Shown one piece after another: positions 26,878 through 37,187 of a stretch of DNA of 64,000 bases. The stretch's first letter is position 1, and every line of letters starts with the position of its first letter. Location of the stretch: contig CAURGH010000009.1 in NCBI GenBank assembly GCA_963524305.1, positions 1 through 64,000 of the forward strand. The letters run 5' to 3'. The notes beneath the pieces are model-generated. The model saw only the letters and a list, made by a program, of their open reading frames with translations. It was not told the origin of the DNA and did no database searches. A program made the position numbers and the translations under genes. The stretch comes from JABCPH02 sp963524305. Lineage in GTDB: Bacteria; Fusobacteriota; Fusobacteriia; Fusobacteriales; Leptotrichiaceae.

Positions 26878-27282
26878 TCACTTACTAACAATTTCAAATT
26901 TTTCTATTTTTTTAAACATAATATTAAACATAATATAAGGAAAAATTACATCAACTGTACCTAACGACTTAGCATCTATTTCATCTAAATTAAAAATTAA
27001 AATTATTATTATAAAAAATATTGGAACTAAAAACATTATAGATAACATTATAGATAAAATAAAAAAATTATATTTAATTTCTACTACAACTTCTTCCTTA
27101 TTTTCCAAATCTAATCCTAATTTCCTTTTTTTAGATTTTTTTTCTGAAAGTATCACATAATCTTCATTAGTTTCAAAAATTATTTCTGAATTTGGCTTTA
27201 ATTTCTTCTTTTCATTGTCTATCCAAATAGTTTTTGGAAATAACCTAAACTTAAATTTATCACGTACGATTATTTTTGACAT
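26878..27282 (-). CDS. hypothetical membrane protein, 134 aa
   Basis: Soluble basic N-terminal ~70 residues (possible beta domain) followed by two hydrophobic segments (about 72-95 and 108-122). SD GAGAGT before the ATG. No domain recognised. Located between purN and the frameshifted TPR gene in the purine operon, with short gaps. Confidence 0.65.
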   Translation of the reverse strand: MSKIIVRDKFKFRLFPKTIWIDNEKKKLKPNSEIIFETNEDYVILSEKKSKKRKLGLDLENKEEVVVEIKYNFFILSIMLSIMFLVPIFFIIIILIFNLDEIDAKSLGTVDVIFPYIMFNIMFKKIEKFEIVSK

Positions 27283-27306
27283 TTACTCTCACTTTCTTTT
27301 TTTATC

Positions 27307-27900
27307 TTATTTTTCAAGCAACTTCTTAATCCCTTCAATCAGTAAAACATGTTCCTTCTCAAGCACTCTCTTCTGCAAAACTTCCGGCGTGTCATCACTA
27401 AGCACAGGCACCTTTATCTGCAAAATAATTTCTCCTGTGTCAACTCCTGTATCAACAAAATGAATTGTACATCCACTTTCAGTTTCTTTTGCTTCGATAA
27501 CTGCTCTGTGAACATTCATTCCATACATTCCCTTTCCACCAAATTTTGGAAGCAATGACGGATGGATATTTATAATTTTTCTTGACCATTTTTTTATAAA
27601 TTCTGGCGATAAAATCGACAAATATCCTGCTAATACAATATAATCTGTTTTTTCGTCATCATTTTCAAGAACATTGCTAATTTCATCAGACAATTTTTCT
27701 TTTAATACTTTTCTGTCAAGCAAAACATTTTTTATGCCATGTTTTTCTGCTCTTTTAAGTCCATAGCACTCTCTATCTGCAATTACATAAGAAATTTCGC
27801 AATTTAAGTTTCCTTGCTCAATGTTATCAATAATTGACTGTAAGTTCGACCCTCCACCAGAAACTAAAACTGCTATTCTTTTTTTATTTTTATTAGACAT
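27307..27900 (-). CDS. purN: phosphoribosylglycinamide formyltransferase
   Basis: 197 residues. N-terminal VLVSGGGSNLQSII, the catalytic block INIHPSLLPKFGGKGMYGMN (Asn-His pair, ~108-127) and TIHFVDTGVDTGEII with the catalytic Asp. Transfers formyl from 10-formyl-THF to GAR (step 3). SD GAGAG; follows purM by ~40 bp. Confidence 0.96.
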   Translation of the reverse strand: MSNKNKKRIAVLVSGGGSNLQSIIDNIEQGNLNCEISYVIADRECYGLKRAEKHGIKNVLLDRKVLKEKLSDEISNVLENDDEKTDYIVLAGYLSILSPEFIKKWSRKIINIHPSLLPKFGGKGMYGMNVHRAVIEAKETESGCTIHFVDTGVDTGEIILQIKVPVLSDDTPEVLQKRVLEKEHVLLIEGIKKLLEK

Positions 27901-27939
27901 TTTTTCACTCTCTTTAAATTTTTTTTATCATCTTTATTT

Positions 27940-28938
27940 TTAATACAAATTAATTTTTTCGTCACCTTTAACAATAGTTCCTAATTCATAGGCTTCTTCT
28001 CCATTTTCAGCTAAAATATCAATAACTGTTTGAGCATCATTTTTATTTACAATAACAACAAATCCAACTCCCATATTGAATGTTCCCCACATTTCTTCTT
28101 CTGGAACTCTTGAGAATGCTTCGTGTTTAAATAATGGATGAACTTTTACTTTCGCTTTTTCGATGTTTGCACAAAGTCCATCTGGTATAGTTCTTGGAAC
28201 ATTTTCGATAAGTCCTCCACCAGTTATGTGAGCCATTCCGTTCACTTGCACTTTTTCCATAACTTTTTGAATTGGTTTTACATAAATTTTTGTTGGTGTC
28301 AATAAATGTTCTCCAATTGTTTTTCCATTGAATTCTTCATTAAAATCAGTAAATAATTTTCTTAACAACGAGAATCCGTTACTGTGAGCTCCACTTGAAG
28401 GAATTGCAACGATTACATCTCCTTCTTGAACTTTACTTCCATTAACCATTTTTTCTTCTTCAACTACACCAACTGCAAATCCTGCAATGTCATATTCTCC
28501 ATCTGCATAAAATCCAGGCATTTCAGCAGTTTCTCCACCTACTAAAGCTGAATCTCCTTGAAGACAACCTTCTACAACACCTTTAATTATTTCAGAAGAA
28601 ACATTTGAGTCCAATTTTCCACAAGCTAAGTAATCTAAGAAAAATAATGGTTGTGCTCCATGACACAAAATATCATTTACACACATTGCAACACAGTCAA
28701 TTCCAACTGTATCATATTTATTTGTTTCAAATGCAACTTTTAATTTTGTTCCAACTCCATCAGTTCCAGACACTAAAATTGGTTTTTTGTACTCTCCTAA
28801 TTTGTACAAAGCTCCAAAACTTCCCAATTCATTCATAACATTTTTGTTGTAAGTTGCTTTTACTCTTTCTTTTATTTTCTCGACACTTCTGTATCCTTCT
28901 TCTTTATCTACTCCTGAATCTTTATAAGAAATTGACAT
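27940..28938 (-). CDS. purM: phosphoribosylformylglycinamidine cyclo-ligase
   Basis: 332 residues, normal length. SYKDSGVDKEEGYR start, VSGTDGVGTKLKVAFE, GGETAEMPGFYADGEYDIAG and HITGGGLIENVPR are family signatures. Makes AIR from FGAM with ATP (step 5). SD AGGAGG. Confidence 0.97.
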   Translation of the reverse strand: MSISYKDSGVDKEEGYRSVEKIKERVKATYNKNVMNELGSFGALYKLGEYKKPILVSGTDGVGTKLKVAFETNKYDTVGIDCVAMCVNDILCHGAQPLFFLDYLACGKLDSNVSSEIIKGVVEGCLQGDSALVGGETAEMPGFYADGEYDIAGFAVGVVEEEKMVNGSKVQEGDVIVAIPSSGAHSNGFSLLRKLFTDFNEEFNGKTIGEHLLTPTKIYVKPIQKVMEKVQVNGMAHITGGGLIENVPRTIPDGLCANIEKAKVKVHPLFKHEAFSRVPEEEMWGTFNMGVGFVVIVNKNDAQTVIDILAENGEEAYELGTIVKGDEKINLY

Positions 28939-28974
28939 TCTTTATCCTCCTGTTTTAAATTAAATCTCTATTTT

Positions 28975-29262
28975 TTATTTTACAAAGTTTGCGAAATCTT
29001 CTGCATATTTTGTAGGGAAAAATTCTGTAATTTCATATTCTGCAATTCCATTTATATTAAACGGATCTTCTGAAATTATTTTCTTAACTTCTTCCAAATT
29101 TTCTGCATTTAGCAAAATTACACCACCTGTTCTAGGATTTTTTCTTCCTGAACAAATAAATTTTCCCATTTCATAATATTTTTCCAAAAATTTTATATGT
29201 TCTTCTAAATGTTTTTCAACTTCACTTACTGCTTTTACATAATTTAAACTTACTATATACAT
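28975..29262 (-). CDS. YciI family protein
   Basis: 95 residues, ferredoxin-like fold family. Starts YIVSLNYVKAVSEVEKHLEE and carries the family's GKFICSGRKNPRTGGVILL and DPFNINGIAEYEITEF. YciI-like proteins have a conserved His/Asp pocket and unclear enzymatic roles. Lies between purF (8 bp) and purM, inside the purine operon. Confidence 0.8.
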   Translation of the reverse strand: MYIVSLNYVKAVSEVEKHLEEHIKFLEKYYEMGKFICSGRKNPRTGGVILLNAENLEEVKKIISEDPFNINGIAEYEITEFFPTKYAEDFANFVK

Positions 29263-29270
29263 TTTTCTCC

Positions 29271-30722
29271 TTATTTTTTCAATTCTTTCAAAGCCTCTTT
29301 TTGGATTGGTGTCAACGAAGCATAAAATTCTTCCTCGTAATCTCCCAACCCAGCTGGATAATCTCCATTAAAACATTCCATGCAAAGTCCTGTATATGGT
29401 GCATCAAAATTTAGTCCAATCGAATCAATTAATCCGTCAATACTCAAGAAAGCCAATGAATCTGCACCAATGTAATCTCTCACTTCTTCAACAGTTTTAT
29501 TTGCTGAAATCAATTCTGATGAATTTGACACATCAATTCCATAAAAAATAGGAAACTTGAATTCTGGTGATGCAATTCTTACATGAACTTCTTTTGCTCC
29601 AGCTTCCTTCAATAACTGAACAATACGGCTTGAAGTAGTTCCACGAACTATTGAATCATCAATCATAACTACAACTTTGTCTTTTACGACACCTTTTACA
29701 GCAGAAAGTTTCATTCTAACACCTTGTTCTCTAAGTTCCTGAGTTGGCTGAATAAATGTTCTCGCTACATATTGGTTTTTGATTAATCCCATTTCATAAG
29801 GTTTCCCGCTCTCTTCTGCATAACCACTTGCTGCTGACAATGACGAGTTTGGAACTCCAATTATAATATCTGCATTTTCAACAGGTGCTTCCTTTGCCAA
29901 TCTTCTTCCACATCTTTTACGAGCCGAATGTACATTTACTCCTGAAATATCTGAATCAGGTCTTGCAAAATACACATATTCCATAGCTGCAATCGCAGTC
30001 GATGTATTTTCTGTATACTTTTCAATTCTGTATCCATCTTTATCAATAATTACAACTTCTCCAGATCTAATATTTCTAACAAATTCCGCTCCAACAATTT
30101 CCAACGCACAAGTTTCACTCGCCAAAATATATGCTCCATTTTTTGTTTTTCCTAAAATTAAAGGACGAAATTCAAAAGGGTCAACTGCACCGTACAATTC
30201 TGTTTGAGTTTGAACTAAGAAAGAAAATCCACCTTTTACTTGTCTTAACGCATCTTTCAATTGACTCAAAAAATCTTTTTCTTTACTTCTTCTAATCAAA
30301 TGAACCAACACTTCTGTATCTGATGTAGAATGAAAAATTGCACCATGTTTTTCTAATTCTCTTTTTAATTTTTTCGCATTAATCAAATTTCCGTTGTGTG
30401 CTAAAGCGATACTTCCGTCAAAAAATTGGAATAAAAATGGCTGAATATTACGACTGCTACTACTTCCAGAAGTCGCATATCTAACATGCCCAATTGCACA
30501 ATTTCCTTGTAAACGGTTAAAAATTCTATCATCATTAAATACTTCCGACACAAGTCCAGGCCCACGATGACCATTCACACGCTTACCGTCACTTACTACA
30601 ATTCCTGCTGCTTCTTGTCCTCTATGTTGCAAACTATGTAATCCATAATAAGTAAGTCTTGCTGCTTCGTGATGTCCAAAAACTCCAAAAACTCCACATT
30701 CTTCATTCAAGCTCTTAATCAT
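29271..30722 (-). CDS. purF: amidophosphoribosyltransferase
   Basis: 483 residues. Begins MIKSLNEECGVFGVFG, so Cys9 is the glutaminase nucleophile after an 8-residue propeptide. HNGNLINAKKL and TSDTEVLVHLI are glutaminase segments; VVMIDDSIVRGTTSSRI is the PRPP site. Cys in the regions CGRRL and GLCMECFNG fit the Fe-S-containing Bacillus type. First committed step of purine synthesis. SD AGGAAA. Confidence 0.97.
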   Translation of the reverse strand: MIKSLNEECGVFGVFGHHEAARLTYYGLHSLQHRGQEAAGIVVSDGKRVNGHRGPGLVSEVFNDDRIFNRLQGNCAIGHVRYATSGSSSSRNIQPFLFQFFDGSIALAHNGNLINAKKLKRELEKHGAIFHSTSDTEVLVHLIRRSKEKDFLSQLKDALRQVKGGFSFLVQTQTELYGAVDPFEFRPLILGKTKNGAYILASETCALEIVGAEFVRNIRSGEVVIIDKDGYRIEKYTENTSTAIAAMEYVYFARPDSDISGVNVHSARKRCGRRLAKEAPVENADIIIGVPNSSLSAASGYAEESGKPYEMGLIKNQYVARTFIQPTQELREQGVRMKLSAVKGVVKDKVVVMIDDSIVRGTTSSRIVQLLKEAGAKEVHVRIASPEFKFPIFYGIDVSNSSELISANKTVEEVRDYIGADSLAFLSIDGLIDSIGLNFDAPYTGLCMECFNGDYPAGLGDYEEEFYASLTPIQKEALKELKK

Positions 30723-30797
30723 TTGTAGTTTTCCTCCATTTTTGTTATAAACAGTTTAGTTTATACTTTATCAATATTTTTTATTTTATTTAAATGA

Positions 30798-30817
30798 CAA
30801 GGGGTCAAGACCCCTTG
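30798..30817. repeat. GC-rich palindrome, copy 1
   Basis: CAAGGGGTC-AA-GACCCCTTG in the purC-purF gap. A near copy is at 57891-57910. No T run follows, so it is not a standard terminator; it could be a processing or attenuating hairpin. Confidence 0.6.
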
Positions 30818-30851
30818 CTAATATGTGATTTCAGAAATTTATTTTTTTAAT

Positions 30852-31568
30852 TTATTTTAAAACTTCTTCCATACGACGAAGAACTTCACGATAAGCACCC
30901 ATTACATCTCCTAAATCTTGTCTAAATCTATCTTTATCCAATTTTTTAAGTGTATCTTTATCCCAAAGTCTCATTGAATCTGGACTAATTTCATCTGCAA
31001 GTAAAATATTTCCATCTTTATCTCTTCCAAACTCAATTTTATAATCTACTAAAATCAAGTTCATTTTATCAAATAATGCAGATAACAAATCATTAATTAA
31101 GAAAGTTTGTTTTTTAATTTCAGCCAATTCTTCTTCAGTAACCAATTCTAGTGCTAAAGCATGATCATCATTTAATAATGGATCTCCTAAATCATCATCT
31201 TTGTATGATAATTCAAAAGTTGGTTTTTTAAAGATTTTTCCTTCTTCAGCTGCATATCTTTTTACAAAACTTCCAGTTGCTCTATTTCTAATAATTACTT
31301 CCAAAGGCACAATTTCCACTTTTTTACAAAGTTGTTCTCTTTCATTTAAAGTTTTAATCCAGTGAGTTTTTACACCATGTTTAATCAAATATCCATAAAG
31401 TAATGTAGAAATTTTATTATTCAAAATTCCTTTATCTTCCAATTGATCTTTTTTTACTCCATTAAATGCAGTCGCATCATCTTTAAAATACATAATTATT
31501 TCATCCGCATTATCTGTTGCAAAAATTGATTTTGCTTTTCCTTCATAAATTTGTTCTCTTTTTTCCAT
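30852..31568 (-). CDS. purC: phosphoribosylaminoimidazole-succinocarboxamide synthase
   Basis: 238 residues. EGKAKSIFATDN at the N-terminus, VPLEVIIRNRATGSFVKRY and DEISPDSMRLWD are the SAICAR synthetase signatures. Step 8 of the pathway. SD GGAGG; downstream of the unknown 246-aa gene. Confidence 0.97.
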   Translation of the reverse strand: MEKREQIYEGKAKSIFATDNADEIIMYFKDDATAFNGVKKDQLEDKGILNNKISTLLYGYLIKHGVKTHWIKTLNEREQLCKKVEIVPLEVIIRNRATGSFVKRYAAEEGKIFKKPTFELSYKDDDLGDPLLNDDHALALELVTEEELAEIKKQTFLINDLLSALFDKMNLILVDYKIEFGRDKDGNILLADEISPDSMRLWDKDTLKKLDKDRFRQDLGDVMGAYREVLRRMEEVLK

Positions 31569-31620
31569 TTTTATTTCCTCCTATTTTTATTTTATAGTAT
31601 TTAAAAAATTATCTTATTTA

Positions 31621-32361
31621 TTATCTTAGTTTATCAAGAAAACCTTGTACTATCTGAATAATTGCTAAAACTACCCCTATAGTCGTAAATATCATATTCC
31701 ATTTTTCACTTCTTTTTGCTTCTTCCTCTTTTTCCCTTTCTCGTTTTCTTTCTAACTGATAATTAACAATGTCTCTTATTAGTGAAATCGTTTTTTCTAA
31801 CTCTTTAAGTTGTTCATTGACATTAAGTTTCTCCATCAATTCCAAAGTTTTTTCTGCTTTTTTTCTATTTTCTAACATTGGAAATTCATAATACATTTTT
31901 GCATAAAATAATGTTATTTCTTGCATAATTTTTTCTACTTTTTTTAGACCTTCTTCAGAATATTCATTGTATAATTTTTGTATATCCAACGAGGCTATTT
32001 TTTCTTGAAAATATTTTGTTATACAATAATAATAAAATGGTATAACTTTTGCAATTATTTCTAATTTTTTTGTATTAACTTTTACATCATCATTTTCTCC
32101 AACTGGAAATTCATCATCAACTTTAATACGTGTAATTTTATTTTCACTTAATTTAAAATAATAAAAATAATATTTAGCATTTTTAAAAGGCACACTAACA
32201 GTTATACTATCTCTCAAATTAGGCTTTAATGCATTTTGTCCACAAACTCTATAATCATTATTAATGTAATTTTTTTCTTTACATTCATTTAATTCTTTTT
32301 CACTTAAAAAGATTTCACCAGTAATACTCAAATTTTCATATTTTTCATATTTTTGAGACAT
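31621..32361 (-). CDS. hypothetical protein with C-terminal membrane anchor, 246 aa
   Basis: Residues 1-100 appear beta-rich and soluble, 110-200 are helical with ELEKTISLIRDIVNYQ, followed by a charged run (KREREKEEEAKRSEK) and one C-terminal hydrophobic helix (IFTTIGVVLAIIQIVQGFL). Tail-anchored topology is likely. SD AGGAGA. It separates purE from purC by short gaps and is not a known purine gene. Confidence 0.75.
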   Translation of the reverse strand: MSQKYEKYENLSITGEIFLSEKELNECKEKNYINNDYRVCGQNALKPNLRDSITVSVPFKNAKYYFYYFKLSENKITRIKVDDEFPVGENDDVKVNTKKLEIIAKVIPFYYYCITKYFQEKIASLDIQKLYNEYSEEGLKKVEKIMQEITLFYAKMYYEFPMLENRKKAEKTLELMEKLNVNEQLKELEKTISLIRDIVNYQLERKREREKEEEAKRSEKWNMIFTTIGVVLAIIQIVQGFLDKLR

Positions 32362-32373
32362 TATTTTTCTCCT

Positions 32374-32853
32374 TTATAGCTCAACTTTCTTATCATTATC
32401 AGCAATAAATTTAGCTTTCATTTCTTTTCTAAATGTAACCAATTTTTCTCTAATTTCAGGATATTTTATTGCAAGAATTTGTACTGCCAACATTCCTGAA
32501 TTGTATGAATTATTAATTCCAACAGTTGCTACTGGAATAGATTTTGGCATTTGAACAATCGAATAAAGTGCGTCTAATCCTTCAAGCGCTCCATTTAAAG
32601 GCACTCCAACTACTGGCAGTATTGTTTTTGAAGCAATAACTCCAGGTAAATGTGCCGCAAGTCCAGCTCCAGCAATAATCACTTCTGCACCTCTTTTTTC
32701 AACATCAGCCAAAACTTCTTCCAATTTTTCAGGAACTCTGTGAGCCGACAATACATAAGCCTCAAACTCAATCCCAAATTCTCTCAAGCAATTTGCTGCA
32801 CCTCTCATTTTGTCAGTATCTGACTGACTTCCAAAAAATATTGCTACTTTCAT
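32374..32853 (-). CDS. purE: N5-carboxyaminoimidazole ribonucleotide mutase
   Basis: 159 residues. FGSQSDTDKMRGAANCL, SAHRVPEKLEEVL and AGAGLAAHLPGVIASKT are class I PurE signatures. It converts N5-CAIR to CAIR; its usual partner PurK is not in the window. Follows purL by ~20 bp. Confidence 0.94.
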   Translation of the reverse strand: MKVAIFFGSQSDTDKMRGAANCLREFGIEFEAYVLSAHRVPEKLEEVLADVEKRGAEVIIAGAGLAAHLPGVIASKTILPVVGVPLNGALEGLDALYSIVQMPKSIPVATVGINNSYNSGMLAVQILAIKYPEIREKLVTFRKEMKAKFIADNDKKVEL

Positions 32854-32873
32854 TTTTTATTTTCTCCTTTTCC

Positions 32874-35800
32874 CTATTTAAAAAATTTAATTCCATTTCT
32901 AAAGATATTTTGTTCTTTATCTCCATAAATATTTTTATAAACATTTTTACCTTTTCTTTCAGAATGTCCCATTTTACCAAAAATTCTACCATTATATGCC
33001 AACATTCCTTCAATCGCATAATAAGAACCATTTGGATTAAATTGTGAATCCATTGTCGAATTTCCATCCAAATCAACATATTTAGTTGCAATTTGATTAT
33101 TTTTAAATAATTTTTTATATTCTTCTTCTGTAATAACAATTCTTCCTTCTCCGTGAGAAATTGCTACTGAATGAATATCTCCTTCTTTCATATTAGCTAA
33201 CCAAGGTGAATTATTTGTAATAATTTTTGTTTGCACAATTTTCGACATATGTTTGTCAATTGTATTAAATGTCAATGTTGGCGAAGTTTCACTTAATTCA
33301 CGAATTTCTCCATAAGGTAACAATCCTGATTTAATCAACGCTTGGAATCCATTACAAATTCCTAAAATTAATCCATCTCTCTTCAGTAGATTTTCCACTG
33401 CTTCTTTAACTTTTTTATTCTTCAATACAGCAACCATAAATTTAGCCGATCCATCTGGTTCATCTCCCGCACTAAATCCACCAGGCAACATCAAAATTTG
33501 CGAATTATTAATTTCTTTAACAAAATTATCAATTGAACTTAAAATATTGCTATGTGACAAGTTATTAAATACACCTATTTTCGCAAGTCCACCTTCTCTA
33601 TTAAACGCTCTTTCCAAGTCATATTCTGAGTTTGTTCCAGGGAATACCGGAATAAATACTCTTGGTTTCGCATAAGCGTTTGAAATATTGCTAATTATAT
33701 TTTCATGCTCAATTTTTTCAATTTTCTCGTATTCAACACCTTTACAATGTGCAATTCTATGTTCTTCTGCCACTTCTTTCTTAGTTGGGAACACTTTTTC
33801 AAGCGGTTTTTCCCATTCAGCAATCAATTCATCTAAATCCATCACTGTATCATTATTTATAACAATTTTTGCTTCTTCAGTAACTTTTCCTAACAATGTA
33901 GCATTTTTATAATCAATTCTTTCAGAAGTTTCAATTATAAATGCTCCATAATTAACTTTAAACCATTCATTTTCTGTATTTTCAGCAAAGTTTACATTCA
34001 CACCTAACTTATTACCAAATGTCATTTTTGCTATACTTTCAGCAATTCCACCATTTTTAACAGCTACTGATGCAACAATTTTCTTATCTTTAATATTTTT
34101 TTCGATGAAATCAAAGTTTTCTTTCAATTCTTTCAAGTCTGGTAAGTCATTTTCATCTAATTTAGTTGTAATTAAGTAGATATTATCTCCCGCTTTTTTA
34201 AATTCACTCGAAACAACATCTTCAGCATTTACAACACTTACAGCAAACGAAACTAATGTTGGCGGAACTGAAATATCATTAAATGTTCCACTCATCGAAT
34301 CTTTTCCACCAATTGAAGGCAATCCAAATTCTTTTTGAATATGCAATGCTCCCAATAATGCCGATAATGGTCTTCCCCATTTTTTAGCGTCATTTCCTAG
34401 TCTTTCAAAATATTCTTGAAATGTAAATCTTACATTTTTATAATTTCCTCCAGCTGCCACAACTTTAGCCAAAGATTCAATTACCGCATAAGCTCCTCCG
34501 TGGAATGGAATTTGTTTTGCAATGTAAGGATTGTATCCATATCCAACCATTGATGCAACATCTGTTTCAGCATTTATCACTGACACTTTTTGTACAGAAA
34601 CTTCAGCTGGCGTTAATTGATATTTACCACCAAACGGCATCAATACTGTACTTGCTCCAATTGTTGAATCAAAAGTTTCAACTAATCCTCTTTGAGAAGT
34701 TACATTCAAATCTTTCAAGTTATTAATAAATTTTTCTTTAAATGTATTTCCAGCAATTTCTCTATCCAATACTAATTTATTAGAATTTTCAATTTCAATA
34801 TTGATATTTGAAGATGCTCCGTTTGTATTCAAGAAATCTCTCGAAATATCAACAATTTTTTCTCCATTGTAAGTCATAACCAATCTGTTAGAATCATTAA
34901 TTTCAGCAACTTTGTAAGCCTCTAAGTTTTCTTCAGTCGCATACTCAACAAATTTATCTAAATCTTCTTTTTTAATTACAACAGCCATTCTTTCTTGTGA
35001 TTCAGAAATTGCCAATTCAGTTCCAGTAAGTCCAATATACTTAACTCTAATTTCATTCAAGTCAATTACCAATCCGTCAGCAAGTTCTCCAATCGCAACT
35101 GAAACTCCTCCAGCACCGAAGTCGTTACATTTTTTAATCAATGTCGTAACATTTTTATTTCTAAATAATCTTTGAATTTTTCTTTCAGTAACTGCATTTC
35201 CTTTTTGAACTTCAGCACTTGATTTTTCTGATGATTCTGTAGTATGTTCTTTAGATGAACCAGTAGCTCCACCAATCCCATCTCTTCCTGTTCTTCCACC
35301 TAAAAGTACTACGATATTTCCTGCATCAGGTTTTTCACGAATAATATTTTCAGCTGGTGCAGCTCCTACAACAAGTCCCAATTCCATTCTTTTCGCTTTA
35401 TAACCTTCATCATAAATTTCATTTACATGAGTTGTTGCAAGTCCAATTTGGTTTCCATAAGATGAAAATCCATGTGCAGCAGTTTTTGTAATAACTTTTT
35501 GAGGTAATTTACCTTTTATCGTATCTTCAATTCTTTCAGTCGGATCCCCAGCTCCACTTATTCTAACCGCTTGATAAATGAAAGTTCTTCCTGATAATGG
35601 ATCTCTAATTGCTCCACCTATACAAGTTGCAGCTCCTCCAAATGGCTCAATTTCTGTTGGGTGGTTATGAGTTTCGTTTTTGAATTGTAAAATCCATTTT
35701 TCTTCTTTTATATCAGTTTCTCCATTTTCATTAATTCTTTCTACAGGCACATCAATATAAATCGAACAGGCATTAATTTCATCAGAAACTTCTAAATCAG

Positions 35801-36692
35801 GAAGCGATCCATTTTTTCTTTGTTCTTTTCCAAAAACAGTTGCCAAATCCATTAAAGTCATTGGTCTTTTGGCTTCTCTTTCCTCATAAACATATTTTCT
35901 GCTTTCAACATATTCATTTATCGCTTTATTAAATAAATCTCTATAAACTTCATTTTCGACTTTTATATCATCAATAATTGTTTCAAAAGTAGTATGTCTA
36001 CAGTGATCAGACCAGTAAGTATCAAGCACTCTTATTTCAGTTTCTGTCGGATTTCTCTTTTCTTCAGTTTTAAAATATTCCTGAATGAACAGCAAATCTT
36101 TTGCAGTCATCGCTAATTCTAAATCATTTCTCATTTTAATAATTTCCTCTTCAGTTTTTTGAGTAAATCCATCATAAACAATGACTTTATCTTTATTTGC
36201 AGTTTCTACATTTTCAGATAAAATATCTAGATTTTTCTCTCTTGCTTCTACATCATTTATATAATATTTTTTAACTTTTTCTAATTCTTCAGAAGAAATT
36301 TTCCCATATAAAATTATTAATTTCCCACTTTTTACATTAATATTATTATCCTTATCAATTAATAAATTCACACATTGAATTGCAGAATCTGCTCTTTGAT
36401 CATACTGACCTGGCAAAAACTCAACAGAGAAATACACATTTTCTTTGTCTTTTTCTTCTGCATCAAACACATCTTCCAATGATTTATACACATTATCCAC
36501 ATTTACTTCAGAAAATACAGTCTTTTCTAATTTTTCTAAATCACTTTCACTTAAATTGAATATGTCATAAATATTTAAAACTCTTATTCCTTTAAGTGAA
36601 TTTAACTTAATATTTTCTTGCAAGTCACTCATTAAATTCTGAGTTTCTACTCTAAAATCTTCTTTCTTTTCAACAAAGATTCTATAATTCAT
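32874..36692 (-). CDS. purL: phosphoribosylformylglycinamidine synthase, single chain
   Basis: The open frame is longer, but the start is ATG 36692 with SD AGGAGG (MNYRIFVEKKED); this gives ~1272 residues, normal for the large single-chain PurL. Segments: THNHPTEIEPFGGAATCIGG, GGRTGRDGIGGATGSS, FGAGGVSVAIGELADG, then the glutaminase domain with GICNGFQALIKSG (Cys nucleophile) and the final GHSERKG. Converts FGAR to FGAM using glutamine. First large gene of the operon. Confidence 0.96.
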   Translation of the reverse strand: MNYRIFVEKKEDFRVETQNLMSDLQENIKLNSLKGIRVLNIYDIFNLSESDLEKLEKTVFSEVNVDNVYKSLEDVFDAEEKDKENVYFSVEFLPGQYDQRADSAIQCVNLLIDKDNNINVKSGKLIILYGKISSEELEKVKKYYINDVEAREKNLDILSENVETANKDKVIVYDGFTQKTEEEIIKMRNDLELAMTAKDLLFIQEYFKTEEKRNPTETEIRVLDTYWSDHCRHTTFETIIDDIKVENEVYRDLFNKAINEYVESRKYVYEEREAKRPMTLMDLATVFGKEQRKNGSLPDLEVSDEINACSIYIDVPVERINENGETDIKEEKWILQFKNETHNHPTEIEPFGGAATCIGGAIRDPLSGRTFIYQAVRISGAGDPTERIEDTIKGKLPQKVITKTAAHGFSSYGNQIGLATTHVNEIYDEGYKAKRMELGLVVGAAPAENIIREKPDAGNIVVLLGGRTGRDGIGGATGSSKEHTTESSEKSSAEVQKGNAVTERKIQRLFRNKNVTTLIKKCNDFGAGGVSVAIGELADGLVIDLNEIRVKYIGLTGTELAISESQERMAVVIKKEDLDKFVEYATEENLEAYKVAEINDSNRLVMTYNGEKIVDISRDFLNTNGASSNINIEIENSNKLVLDREIAGNTFKEKFINNLKDLNVTSQRGLVETFDSTIGASTVLMPFGGKYQLTPAEVSVQKVSVINAETDVASMVGYGYNPYIAKQIPFHGGAYAVIESLAKVVAAGGNYKNVRFTFQEYFERLGNDAKKWGRPLSALLGALHIQKEFGLPSIGGKDSMSGTFNDISVPPTLVSFAVSVVNAEDVVSSEFKKAGDNIYLITTKLDENDLPDLKELKENFDFIEKNIKDKKIVASVAVKNGGIAESIAKMTFGNKLGVNVNFAENTENEWFKVNYGAFIIETSERIDYKNATLLGKVTEEAKIVINNDTVMDLDELIAEWEKPLEKVFPTKKEVAEEHRIAHCKGVEYEKIEKIEHENIISNISNAYAKPRVFIPVFPGTNSEYDLERAFNREGGLAKIGVFNNLSHSNILSSIDNFVKEINNSQILMLPGGFSAGDEPDGSAKFMVAVLKNKKVKEAVENLLKRDGLILGICNGFQALIKSGLLPYGEIRELSETSPTLTFNTIDKHMSKIVQTKIITNNSPWLANMKEGDIHSVAISHGEGRIVITEEEYKKLFKNNQIATKYVDLDGNSTMDSQFNPNGSYYAIEGMLAYNGRIFGKMGHSERKGKNVYKNIYGDKEQNIFRNGIKFFK

Positions 36693-36793
36693 TTTCTTCC
36701 TCCTGATTTTTTGATATTGTAAATTAATTTTGATATAAAATAATCTAAGATAACTATATTTTAATTTTTTAACACAATTAAAATAAAAAAAAT

Positions 36794-36976
36794 CTAAGCA
36801 CAAAAAATTGAGTACTTAGATTTATATCTATTATATTGATTATTATTTTCTTGAACATTTTTAATTCTTTGGATTGAATTTTTAACCGTATAAGACAAAG
36901 TAGACAAGCCGACAATTTGCTCATCATCAAAGGTAAATACAACAACCATCTTTTTAACTGTCATTGATTTTTTCAT
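36794..36976 (-). CDS. small ORF between purine riboswitch and purL, 60 aa
   Basis: ATG 36976 with SD GGAGGG. Product MKKSMTVKKMVVVFTFDDEQ continues IVGLSTLSYTVKNSIQ and a basic/Asn/Tyr-rich tail. No family recognised. It is the first ORF after the riboswitch; purL starts ~100 bp later. Real translation is suggested by the SD; a role in purine control is only inference. Confidence 0.55.
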   Translation of the reverse strand: MKKSMTVKKMVVVFTFDDEQIVGLSTLSYTVKNSIQRIKNVQENNNQYNRYKSKYSIFCA

Positions 36977-37187
36977 GTTTCTTCCCTCCAAATAAAAATT
37001 TAATTTAATATTCTCCTATTAATGCAACAATAATCTTTTAATTTTTCATATATTTCAATCAAAATTGAAAATTTATAAATCTAAAAATTCAATCTAAATA
37101 TCTGAATACCAAAAGAACATTTAATTTTATTTCAAGCATAAAAATGAAATTTTAACACTTTTGGAATAAATTAAATTTTTTTACTTG

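Noticed and set aside
32813..33139. 108-aa minus-strand ORF inside purL
   Set aside because: It lies fully within the purL C-terminal coding region in another frame, has Met/Ile/Lys-biased shadow composition and no SD.
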